Shown: piece by piece, positions 20,227 to 32,782 of the stretch
Numbering within the stretch: the stretch's first letter is position 1
How the letters are laid out: every line of letters begins with the position of its first letter
Source of the DNA: Dichomitus squalens LYAD-421 SS1
Taxonomy: Eukaryota; Basidiomycota; Agaricomycetes; Polyporales; Polyporaceae
Assembly (NCBI RefSeq): GCF_000275845.1
Contig: NW_006766887.1
Location: forward strand, 24,396 to 88,395
Direction: 5' to 3'
DNA length: 64,000 bases
Made by a program: the position numbers and the translations under genes
The notes under the pieces: model-generated
What the model saw: the letters and a program-made list of their open reading frames with translations, nothing else
Database searches by the model: none
What the model was told of the DNA's origin: nothing

Positions 20227-23200
20227 TTAAATAAGGGACTGCTGTTGCTGCTGGGGCTGCTGCTGCTTCGACGGGTCGGTCACGCCATTCAACCCTCCGA
20301 AGCCGCCGCTAAGCCCAAACGAGCCCGAGCCAAACGCGCCCGAGCTAAAGGCAGACGTCGCCCCCGTCGGGTTCGTGCCCAACCCGCCCAAGCCGAATGG
20401 CTTGTTCGTCGAACCCCCCGCCCCGCCCCCAAACGAAGGCGTCGACGACGAGTTCAAGAAGGACGGTGTTGACCCAAAGCCGCCGGTGGGGTTTGAGTCC
20501 GTCGAGAACATCGATGCACGGAAGGGGTTTGCCCCGCCGAGTGCCCCGGTGGCTTGTGGTCGGAGGCCGCTCCCAAGGCCCGTCGGCTGGGAGTTCAGGC
20601 TGAAGCCTGGGAAGCCCGTCGTCTGAGAGGTGATCGATGACCCAGGATTGGACGCTGGAGGCGTCGACGGCTGCGAGGGAATCGGAGGTAGGGACTCCAG
20701 AAGCGCCGCGCCGAACGAGGACGACGGCTTGAACGGCTTGAGGCCACTGAAGCCCGTCGTCTGCCTCTGCAGAGGCGCGCTGCCCGCTGAGGAGACGGAG
20801 ATCGATGGCGCACCCGCGGAGCTCGTCGTCGCAGTCGTGCCGGTGGGTTGCGAAGAAAGCGAAGAGAAGAGTGAGTCCGAGAATGTCGACCCGGTCGTTG
20901 TACTTGAAGTCGGCTGCGACGAGAGCGGGGAGAAGCTCCCGGAGCCCTGGTTCTGATTCTGCGTCCCACCTGGCTTCGAAGAATCGAATGCAAACGACGA
21001 TGCCACGTTCGCCATGAGCGACGACCCGCTCGGGTTAGCCCCATTCGCACTCGGACCGGTCCCGTTCGGCTGCTGCGCCGAGTTCGAGGCTGCAAACGAG
21101 CCAAAGCTCGGGAAACCGCCCGTCTGCATCGGCTGCTGTTGCTGACCTTGAGTGCTTATGCCCATCGCGAGCTCCATGAGCGTCGGGGGCTTAGGCACCG
21201 GCGGCGGAGTCGTTACCGGCTGCCCAAACGGATTGCGCGAACCCGTCTGGTGCGTGTTGACAGGCTGTGCTGGTGGCGGCGAGGCCGACTTTCCGGGGCC
21301 GGTGAGAGGCGCCGTCGCCGAACGCGGCGGGACCGATTGATTGTTGATGGATCCATTCGACGCGGGCTGCGCGAACGGTTGGGCAAAGGTGGGTGCGGCC
21401 GACGCGGTCGCGGAAGGCGCATTTGCGAATGCGTTGCCGAAGGGGAAGGAAGGCTGACCGGTGGGTTGTGGCTGCGACGGCTGAGGCTGGAACGGACTCG
21501 AGGTTTGCATGGGATTCTGTGGTTGTGAGGACTGTACGGGGAACGGGTTCGTGCTCTGTGGGGCGCCGCCAAACGGCGTACCAGTTGTGTGGGGGAACAG
21601 CATGCTCTGACGGAATGGGTTCGCGCCCGTCATCTGGGGTTGCAAGAAGCCCGTCTGCTGGGGAGCGAGGAAAGGCTGGAATGGCTGCTGTGGCTGCTGC
21701 TGCTGTTGGGCTTGCAAACCGAACGGATTCGTACCGCCCATAGGCATTGCTGTTTGCTGAGGAATTAGGAATCCTGTGGGCTGCGCCGCGAGCTGTGGCT
21801 GCCCGAATGCCTGCGCGCCGAGCATGACGCCAGTCATCATCTGCTGTTGCTGGAATGGATTCTGTATGGCTTGGTTGTGGAAGTAGGTCGAGGTTGGGCT
21901 GCTCCTATGTCAGCATGGCTGAAACACGCATGTCATCGACTGAACTCACCTGTTGGTCTGCGGGTTGAACATGGTCTGTTGCTCCGTCTCAATAGCACTG
22001 AAGAAGTCGATCAAAGCCTTCTGCCCAGGCGTTTTCGGCCCCGCGTCAGGGGTCTTCGACGAACCTGCTTCTGCCGGTTTTGGTGATGCCGCTACGACGA
22101 CAAACAATCAAGATGTGCAGGCAGCGCACTTAATAGACAAACTCACGTTTGTCAACGGGCTTAGGTGACGGCCTGATGCCCAGCTTAGCATTTCGCTCGG
22201 CGGCCTCCTTCTGCGTCTTGTATTCTATCCTGTTTTGCTCGAAGTTCGGGTCATTCAAGTACTCTTCGAGCGAGCTCGCAAGAGAGACGGGTGCCTGATC
22301 ATAAGTTAGGTTACGCGTAAAAGGGGAGGATTTCTAGAACATACATGTCGGAGATTTGGTATTGGTACATTGAGGAGATTCTGCAACTTCTTCGCGACAC
22401 CGAGATACTCGACCACTTGCTCAGTCTGTTTGCAGAAGTGCTTATAAATGGTGAGTGCTTCTTGCGCGTCAATGTGGGACATCTCGAAGTAGTGCTCCAG
22501 AACGTTGATGACGCCCTCGTTGCATGCCTGAAACAGGATCAAGAGATCCTTGACCAACATCCGCAGCGCGGTGATGTTGAGTTCGTCCTCGAGGTTATCA
22601 AGGTAAAACTGAACATAGACATATGAAAAGGGTCAAAAGGAGGAAGGTACGAGTTGAGGACGTACCCGGCAATCTACCAGGGAGTCCACCATTCTCTGCA
22701 CGATCTTCGTCTCCCGCAATAGGCCCTTCTCGACTGTCATCACACGCAATTTCCGACCGGCCAACGTTTTGCTCCGCTGGAGCCCGCCACCTAAGGGAGA
22801 CGAAGACGGTGGCGGAGGGTTCTTACTGCGCTTGTTGCGACTCCCGCGGGTCTCCTCCAGCTCCTCGTCGATCGCGGCTGAGTTGCGCATATCGCGGTTG
22901 GTCTCGGATTGCACGCGAATCGCGTCATGCTTGAGCTCGCGGTATGCCCGTATCCGAGTGTCAAGATACTTGGCGTAATTCTGTAGGTTCTGCGGCGCCT
23001 GGTAGCCTGCACAGCCGCGATGAGATCATTCGCCATGACACACGGGACGACAGGAAGGGTGCACCTTCCCAGTTGCCCGACGAAACATTGCGCAGCTTGA
23101 GGACGTCGGAGGAAGAGAGGTACTGGAGGATGTTGTCTGTCGCGCCGTTGCGGATCATGGTGTGGAGGACAATGAGGGCCTTGAACACGACCTGGGGGCA

Positions 23201-23484
23201 CGGTTACTGCCGGATGAGGGAGGACAAACGGGGCGCACGCACGATGACGTTCGGCTCGCGGAACCTCGGGGACAGGGCCTTGCATACGTCGTGCACTGCG
23301 CCATCTTCTGACCAGGTAGCGGCGATGATTGGGTCCAAGTACTGCGAGATGGAATGCGCGAGAGAAAGGCGGTGACGGTCAGCAGGAGTTGGGAGGATGA
23401 TAGGATGTGCGGGCACACCTTGGCCTTCGGTGGGGCAGCTTTGGGCTTGCAAGCAAGCTTCACGGTCTTCTCGAAGCTCGTCAT
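20227..23484 (-). CDS. AP180/YAP180-like clathrin adaptor (ANTH domain)
   Basis: Eight exons (23484-23419, 23341-23243, 23191-23065, 23006-22666, 22608-22345, 22294-22147, 22091-21950, 21904-20227) give 954 residues with every phase consistent. Residues 1 to about 300 form an ANTH domain, which binds PI(4,5)P2; the basic loop KPKAAPPKAKYL and the core FKALIVLHTMIRNG, NLQNYAKYLDTR and HYFEMSHIDAQEAL are typical. The long tail is rich in Gln, Pro, Thr and Gly. It carries several NPF tripeptides (EH-domain ligands, for example TNPFG, ANPFR, RNPFG) and many LxxQxTG-type motifs such as LAAQPTGF, LQPQMTG, LQRQTTGF, LNSQPTGL and LRPQATGA. That motif is the Ark1/Prk1-family kinase target in yeast endocytic proteins. 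The role is early endocytic coat assembly at the plasma membrane. The gene is divergent from the mannosidase gene. Confidence 0.93.
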
Positions 23485-23987
23485 GAGCGTGGCAGAAGAA
23501 GTGGAGGATGGCGGGAGTAATGTACACGGCGGGAGGGACGACGAGCGCGCTGTACCTCGTCCCACTCCTCCAACCCGACCGGTTCCTCCGCGGCGCACCG
23601 CCCGGGAAACTCCGAGATTCTGGAGAGAAGGCAGCCCGAGGGCGGCGGTGCCGGCCGGGGATTGGCTGGCGAGAGGCGTGTGTGGCCGCGTGACGCCGGT
23701 GTGGACAGGCTGCCGAGCGGCACGGGGCAGTAGGTGTGAAGGACAGTGCTGTATGTAAGAGTATTCCTAGCAGCCGGAGGCCAATCACTGAACATGTCGG
23801 ACGCCAAGGCGGCCTCCCTCTCGCCTCCACATTTCTATATAACCTCTCGTCTACATCCTCGCCGCGCTGCATCCCCGTTCCGTGCTCGCCGCCGTCGTCT
23901 CAGCGTCCCCAGGGGACCCTCCGACCGACCGGCTCCACCGCAGTCTCTATTCTCGACTCCTTCCACCGCAGTAGCGGATGCTTGACG
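23485..23987. promoter_or_regulatory. divergent intergenic region (AP180 / GH47)
   Basis: These 503 bp separate the two start codons. The right side is C/T-rich with a TATATAA-like stretch near 23837, roughly 150 bp upstream of the mannosidase ATG. The left side is purine-rich on + and so pyrimidine-rich for the minus-strand gene. Confidence 0.35.
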
Positions 23988-27151
<3,164 letters not shown>

Positions 27152-27279
27152 CTGCAAGTATCCCTGTACGCGTAGAATGTAGGTGGATGTCCGTGATGTC
27201 GCAGGGTGCAGATCGCGGCCGTCGCAAGGTTGCGAGTAGTCTCGTTCCCATCCGTTCTAGCGCTTACAGACAGTACCGC

Positions 27280-27829
27280 TAGAACGTCTGGTGCATTTCG
27301 GGCTCGGCAGAGGGCATTGTGACGATCAGTCACACCACGTGGGCTGACTAATGGCACGTGAGGGCTGTCGACACCGCATCGCGCGAGGCTGTTACCAAAA
27401 GATTGATGCCTGTTGTGTTCATGTAATCGATACATGCGAGAACGCGATCCTCGAGAGACATCCCACCAGCCTCCATGCTGTTGCTGAGCGCGCGGGTGTA
27501 GTTCTCGTATAGTGTGGAGCGCGCATGCGTGCGAGGAGGAGGGTCGGCAAGGGGAGGGGGTGAGGAATCCACTTCTACAATACATGAGTCCAGGTAATCG
27601 TCAGGATCAAATTCCCCGAGATCATTGTCGAAGGCTAGATATTCATCTTCCGCAAGCATAGTGGAGGTATAGTTACATGCAGACAGAAGAACGAGTGCGC
27701 GACATCGATCCCTCCGTCCCATCGTGCGCCTCCGATGTGATGTTGTCACATATGTAACGACGGACCATGGACCGGTGACCCGCCTGTCACAATGCCCTCT
27801 GCCGAGCCCGAAACACACCAGACGTTCTA
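27280..27829. mobile_element. TIR element with truncated ORF (550 bp)
   Basis: An inverted repeat of about 45 bp bounds this unit: AGAACGTCTGG... at 27281 and its complement ending ...CCAGACGTTCT at 27828. The shared internal part includes TTTCGGGCTCGGCAGAGGGC. It encloses the N-terminal fragment of a gene read on the minus strand. No clear target duplication was found, so the outer limits may be older or eroded. A second small inverted repeat, CGTTCTAGCG and CGCTAGAACG with a 14-nt spacer, covers the left boundary (27253-27286). Confidence 0.55.
27375..27659 (-). pseudogene. N-terminal fragment of a repeated-family protein
   Basis: From an ATG at 27659 the frame reads a Ser/Asp-rich leader (MLAEDEYLAFDNDLGEFDPD) and then RVLACIDYMNTTGINLL before losing resemblance. 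The same arrangement, an acidic leader then RVKSILAYMDSVDMNLPLFL, is found at 28035-28685 on the other strand, so both derive from one family. The fragment is cut off soon after that point. It lies between the inverted repeats of the 27.3-27.8 kb element. Confidence 0.5.
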
Positions 27830-27857
27830 AAGCCTCTCTCCCCCGGCGCTCGTTTCC

Positions 27858-27866
27858 CCCCTCCAG
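27858..27866. repeat. target-site duplication, left (9 bp)
   Basis: CCCCTCCAG directly precedes the left TIR and recurs directly after the right TIR at 29341-29349. Confidence 0.7.
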
Positions 27867-28034
27867 TAGTCTCGTGACCAGACGTTCGGAGCTCCAAGCG
27901 GGAACGAAAAATCGGAGGTTCCCGAGCACCTTAACGTCTGGTGGCTTCACCCCCGTGACTCCCCCATCGGTGACAGGCCGTGACGTCTCCTGCTTGCCTT
28001 CTACCGTCACTAAGCTTCCTGTCCGCCAGCGCTT

Positions 28035-28685
28035 ATGGATCCCCGAGGCGCCGAAGAAGACATCGAGGCGCACCCCAGCGGTTGGGGAGCCCTCTTCGAC
28101 GACGACGACGACGCCGACTATGCGCCATCCGACTGCGACAGCGACCGGCTCTCCGACGTCTCTGAATGGGACCCGGTCGAAGCGGCACTCGAGGATCCCG
28201 CCCCACCCATATACCTATACAACACCCAATCGATGCGCGGGCGCTTATCGCGCTCGATTTCCGTTTCCGGCCGCACCGTTGTCGACCGCGTTAAGTCCAT
28301 CCTGGCCTATATGGACTCAGTCGACATGAACCTCCCCCTCTTCCTGGACGCGCTCAGCTGGGGTGACACCGCCTGCATCACTGACCCAAAGGTCCGCTAT
28401 GAGCGCAGTGCCCTTGTGGGCAGCGAAGAGCTTCCCCGCATCCTTGAGCGCTGGTATAAGGTTCCCCGGGCGTCGGCTTCGCGCAGCCACCACGTCCGGC
28501 CCCAAGGGGCTCGGAAGGCTCTCGAGGAGTTCGCACTAGGCTGTGTGGAGGAGGTTCTTGATCGTGAGCTTGAAACTACCTTCCGCATGTTCCGCTCGCC
28601 TCCCGACTGCCTTTCGGAAGAAGGGCTGACCCGATTCCAGTTTGTGGAGGTTGCAGAGGCACTGCAGGACGCTATGCCTCACGGT
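28035..28685 (+). pseudogene. N-terminal fragment of a large repetitive (DUF6589-like) protein
   Basis: The frame begins MDPRGAEEDIEAHPSGWG, has an acidic Asp-rich leader, and then reads RVKSILAYMDSVDMNLPLFL, DALSWGDTACITDPKVRYER and SEELPRILERWYKVPR. From memory this run matches the N-terminal region of very long proteins repeated in many Agaricomycete genomes and annotated DUF6589; I have not verified this. Coding resemblance ends at AMPH followed by GGTAAGCAT, which looks like an exon end and intron donor. Beyond it the strand carries the antisense of a helicase fragment. The rest of the gene is absent, so this is a remnant. Confidence 0.55.
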
Positions 28686-28703
28686 AAGCATATTTTTAGC
28701 CTG

Positions 28704-29066
28704 TCAACATACCAGCAAGCTTACTTGGTCCGCTTCCAACGCGTTCAATGGAGAAATAATGAAATACATTTTCTCCGCCTCCACCAAGGCGGGCATCACA
28801 AATGGCATGGTCTTGCCACTCCCTGTTCCCGCTATTACAGTGCAATCCAACCCCACCATCAGGGCCTCAGCAACATCCACCTGCCACTCACGTGGCGCCT
28901 TCCCTCCCATTCTGTCGCGAAAGGTGTTTTCGAGCGCCTGGCGGGTCGCATGCGAGTCGTACCGCCGTGAGGCTTTTGCGGCTTGTCGCGCGGCTTGCAG
29001 GATTGCATACGAGTGGGCGTGGTCTTCTTCATGATGGGAGAGGAACTGAGGAGTTGAGATAGCCAT
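28704..29066 (-). pseudogene. N-terminal fragment of a RecQ/DEAD-type helicase
   Basis: From ATG 29066 the frame reads to a P-loop, VIAGTGSGKTMPFVMPAL (motif I), preceded by REWQVDVAEALMVGLDC, a Q-motif-like region. It then reads FIISPLNALEADQ (motif Ia), where a GTAAGCTTG donor follows and the gene is cut. The DEAH box and the second RecA domain are missing. Repeated RecQ-like helicases of this sort are common near telomeres and in mobile DNA of basidiomycetes. Here it starts just inside the right TIR of the transposon and runs toward the DUF6589-like fragment. Confidence 0.65.
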
Positions 29067-29349
29067 GTAGTGTATTTAAGAGCAGCCAGGTATGATGGAT
29101 TATGGGGGCATTGTGGCTAATACAGGAGGTGTAGCACAGGGTGAACATTGACAGCGGGCTGCCACATCGGGCACCAAGGGCGCACTCCGACTTTTTCGGA
29201 CTGCCCCGACTGGGCGTCGGGATGTGACGCATGTCACCGATGGGGGAGTAACGGGGGTGATGCCACCAGACGTTCGAGTGTCCGGATACCTCCGATTTTT
29301 CGTATCCGCTTCACACTCCGAACGTCTGGTCACGAGACTACCCCTCCAG

Positions 29350-30305
29350 ATCTTTTCGAGATTCGTTCCATCAATTTCGCCTTCCTGTTTTGGTCTACTC
29401 CCTCCCGAGGCTTGCGGAGCGCAGCGACGCATCGAGTGCTGGGGCAGAGAGGCTGAAGAACGTCTGGAGCCGAGACTAGGTTGCGAGGGGTTTACCCAAG
29501 TCGGAGGTGCGACCGGATCGGATCCGTATGTGGTCCCTTCGTCCTCATCCTCGCGACTTCGGAATGTCGAATTTGTGCGACATGGGCTTATGCGGTACAT
29601 AGACCGTTTCATCAACACGGTAGACGGCTCCGCTCCGAATGTAGCGGGAGAAGCATGACTGACGCACTAACTTATGGTCTGCCGCATGTTCTACCTTGTG
29701 TACGCTTATGATACACACTGGGGTCCATAGACTTCGCGATCTCGGAGCCACCATTCCGCTCTTCACAGAGGGGCTTCTGAAGGCAGATCGATCAGGCAGA
29801 TGCCGCGGCTTGCAGGCATGCAGACGAGCTTGTCGCGATGATGTACACATGATTACTGACAATGTTTGATGGGACCTGTCCCTGTCTGATGTCGCTGCCC
29901 CGGACGGGGAGGCGGCAGTCATGTCCGCCTCACGATTCCCCGCTGCGGAGTGGGGTCCTCACTGATCGATTCTGTTCAGAGGTTCTCGCGTCTTCCTCCC
30001 GAACGCGACCGATGGGAGCGTCGGCCGCCGTAGTTGCAAGACGGTAATTTACTGGCTGAAGAGAGCGAGTACACATGGACCTTCCGGAAAGGAGGTTGTG
30101 CCACGGGAGAGGTATGAGCAGCCGTCAGCTGACGGACGGACCGGACGGCCGGTGGCGTTCAGTACGGGCGGAACGAGCGCTTGAGACTATCACGGATCCG
30201 GAGGTGATGACCTCCCAAAGACTGTCCCTCAACCGCAAATAAGTATGACCGTCGCCCGCCCAGCATCAACTTCCCCCCTCTTCTCCCCCGAACACATCGA
30301 CCACC
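29350..30305. other. intergenic stretch; transposon flank and GUT1 promoter
   Basis: The left part (to about 29480) includes another AGAACGTCTGG and an AGAGAGGCT match to sequence left of the transposon, so it is probably older repeat debris. The remainder to the glycerol kinase ATG shows no gene. Confidence 0.4.
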
Positions 30306-32373
30306 ATGACCAACCTCAAGCAGGGCGAGTTCGTCGGTTCTCTCGACTGCGGGACGACGTACGTTCACTTCTTTTCCGTCCGGCGCTCCGTGTTGATAAA
30401 AGCTCGCTAACCGGCCCTCCATATGTTCAGGTCAACCCGGTTCCTTGTCTTCGATAAGTATGCCAACATCGTCGCCCAGCACCAAATTGAGTACCCTCAG
30501 TACTACCCCGAGCCTGGGTACGTCTCCTATGCATCAATTCATACTTGTCACGTGCGAATTGACCCTATCATATCAGCTGGCACGAACAAGATCCCGATGA
30601 GCTCATCGAGAGTTGCGAGGTCTGTATCAACGAGACCTCGAAGGCTCTGGAGGCGGCGGGCTGGTCTAAGGACAGTGTGAAGGCTATCGGTACGCATCTC
30701 ATATTCTTCTCACGCGAAGCCTCCAATATCTAATCGCTTCCTGTCCCTATCTCGTCACCCCTCCCACGTCGCTTCAAACTTCGTACCCTTTTATAGGTAT
30801 CACTAACCAGCGCGAAAGTGCTGTTGCGTGGTCTCGTAAGACCGGAAAGCCTCTCTGCCGCCTGATCGTCTGGGACGACGCACGCACGAAGAATACCGTC
30901 GCGCACTTTGAAGTGAAACTCAAGACTGTCGGAATTGAAGTCAAACCCGGCGAGTTCAAGAAGGGCGACGAGGGTATCGACGCACTCCGTAAACTGTGAA
31001 TATCTTGCAGGCGCATGTAAATGGTCGCGGCACTAGCTGATGCGCTCATTACAGTTCCGGTCTTCCAATCTCGACGTACTTCTCCGCCATCAAGCTCCGA
31101 TGGATGATTGAGCACCACGAGAACGTGCGGAAGGCTCACGATGAGGACGATCTCCTCTTTGGTACCGTCGAGTCTTGGATCGTCTACGTACGTTCCTCAA
31201 GTTCGATTCGGCACGTGCATACTCAGAGCTTTCATTTGTAGCGTCTCACCGGCGGTGTCGAGAAGAATCTACATATTACGGACGTCACCAACGCGTCTCG
31301 TACTCTACTCCTGAACCTCAACACCCTCAAGTGGGATGATAGCCTGCTGAAGTTCTTCGAGATCAAGCCCTCCGTCCTTCCAAAGATAGTTTCTTCTTCT
31401 GAGGTCTACGGAGAGCTTGCGAATGGTGCCTTGAAGGGCGTTAAAATTGCCGGCATCGCTGGTGATCAACAGGCTGCACTCATCGGGAACAAGTGTCTGA
31501 AGCAGGGCGAAGCCAAGTGCACGTACGGCACCGGTGCCTTCCTCCTCTTCTGCACTGGCGACGACATCGTCCTGAGCAAGCATGGTCTTCTCTCTACGGT
31601 ACGCCTTCAACCACGTCGCTTCCAAAGCACCCCACTGACTGGAGGAAACGGTTAGATCGCGTACCAAGATGGCCAGAATGGGAAGCCGGTGTACGCCCTC
31701 GAGGGTTCGATTGCTGTCGCTGGTAGCGCCATCAAGTGGCTCCGCGACTCGATGGCTCTTGTCACCAGCGCGGCTGAGGTGAACACTCTCGCCGAGTCCG
31801 TTCCCGACAGCGGAGGCGTATACTTCGTCACTGCGTTCTCTGGTCTGCTCGCGCCCTACTGGGACCCCGGAGCAGCTGGTCTCATCATTGGTGCGTGCAT
31901 ATAAGCTATTCATCCGCAGCTTGACTAGGCTAACCCACCTCGTAGGCCTGACGTCATACACAACCCCCGCCCACATCGCGCTCGCCACTCTGGAGGCGAA
32001 CGCCTTCCAGACGCGCGCCATCCTCGAGTCGATGAAGCTCGACTCCAAGTCCGAGCTCAAGCACCTCAAGGTCGACGGCGGGATGACCAACGGCGACAAG
32101 GTCATGAAGGTCCTCGCCGACATCGGCGGCTTCACCGTCATCCGTCCCGAGATGCGCGAGAGCACCGCGCTCGGCTCCGCGCTCCTCGCCGGGTCCGCGA
32201 TCCGCCTGCACGGATGGAACATCTCCGAGCCCGAGACGCTCGCGGAGGTGAACACGAAGGGGAACAAGGAGTTCACGCCGACCATGCCTGAGCCGGTGCG
32301 CGAGAAGCGCTGGGCGGGCTGGCAGCATGCCGTGGAGAGGTCGCGTGGGTGGGAGGAGGGCAAGGACGAGTGA
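30306..32373 (+). CDS. GUT1: glycerol kinase
   Basis: Eight exons (30306-30358, 30431-30517, 30577-30689, 30797-30995, 31055-31187, 31242-31598, 31656-31890, 31946-32373) give 534 residues, a normal length. The enzyme phosphorylates glycerol to sn-glycerol-3-phosphate with ATP, the entry step of cytosolic glycerol use. It belongs to the FGGY sugar-kinase family. Visible are the N-terminal phosphate-binding segment [50 protein letters not shown], the central [13 protein letters not shown] with [14 protein letters not shown], and the C-terminal [14 protein letters not shown] and [15 protein letters not shown]. The start is fixed by the conserved N-terminus. No membrane segment is seen. The gene is on the same strand as the two genes that follow, but spacing and functions do not suggest linkage. 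Confidence 0.96.
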
Positions 32374-32782
32374 GGTGGAGGCGGTCTATCCTTATTGCGT
32401 TTGCTCCCACTGTCATACCATATACACCGTCACGACTGTAGTAGACTCACATAGATCACGATTGCAATGACATACTTTTCTACTCTGAATAGAATCGGGA
32501 GCAGCGGTTTGGCGGGCCGACTTACCTCAGTTGCGTACGTAAGCCGTGGCTACGGTAATAGCATGATGAGTGGCCAGCTCATCCTCGCAGCGTTAACATC
32601 GTCATGACCATGACGGATCACTGCGGCGCTGCTTCCTTCGACTCGTACCCGACCTAGCAGATTCATCTTCCAGGACCACGGAAAAGGACGCGTTCTGGCT
32701 GGCAACTAAAGAATTGCCTCATTTAGACGACGTAGCTCCGGGGTTCTCAGCCGGTTAACACCCTCTTCAGACGTTCGTAGCC
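32374..32782. other. intergenic, no gene seen
   Basis: This 409-bp gap holds the glycerol kinase 3' region and the promoter of the IML2-like gene. No TATA box or repeat is evident. Confidence 0.4.

Larger units (their letters stand above)
27867..29340. mobile_element. TIR DNA transposon derivative, 1474 bp, 9-bp target duplication
   Basis: Inverted repeats of about 110 bp bound the unit. TAGTCTCGTGACCAGACGTT starts the left end, and its complement AACGTCTGGTCACGAGACTA ends the right end. The arms stay alignable to about 27980 and 29228 with scattered mismatches. Each arm contains a further internal pair, CCAGACGTT and AACGTCTGG. The 9-bp CCCCTCCAG flanks both sides (27858-27866 and 29341-29349). 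Inside, two truncated genes read inward from the two ends and meet near 28690: a DUF6589-like N-terminus on + and a RecQ-type helicase N-terminus on -. A 9-bp duplication and long TIRs resemble Mutator-like elements, but no transposase is present to confirm a superfamily. It is most simply an internal-deletion derivative of a larger two-gene element. Confidence 0.75.

Noticed and set aside
28686..28970. C-terminal part of the 311-codon frame starting at 28035
   Set aside because: Beyond 28685 it is only the antisense of the helicase fragment, so the real coding remnant ends at the donor-like site.
27867..29340. CRISPR-like or tandem repeat array from the repeated CCAGACGTT motif
   Set aside because: The motif occurs as inverted pairs at element ends, not as regularly spaced direct repeats.
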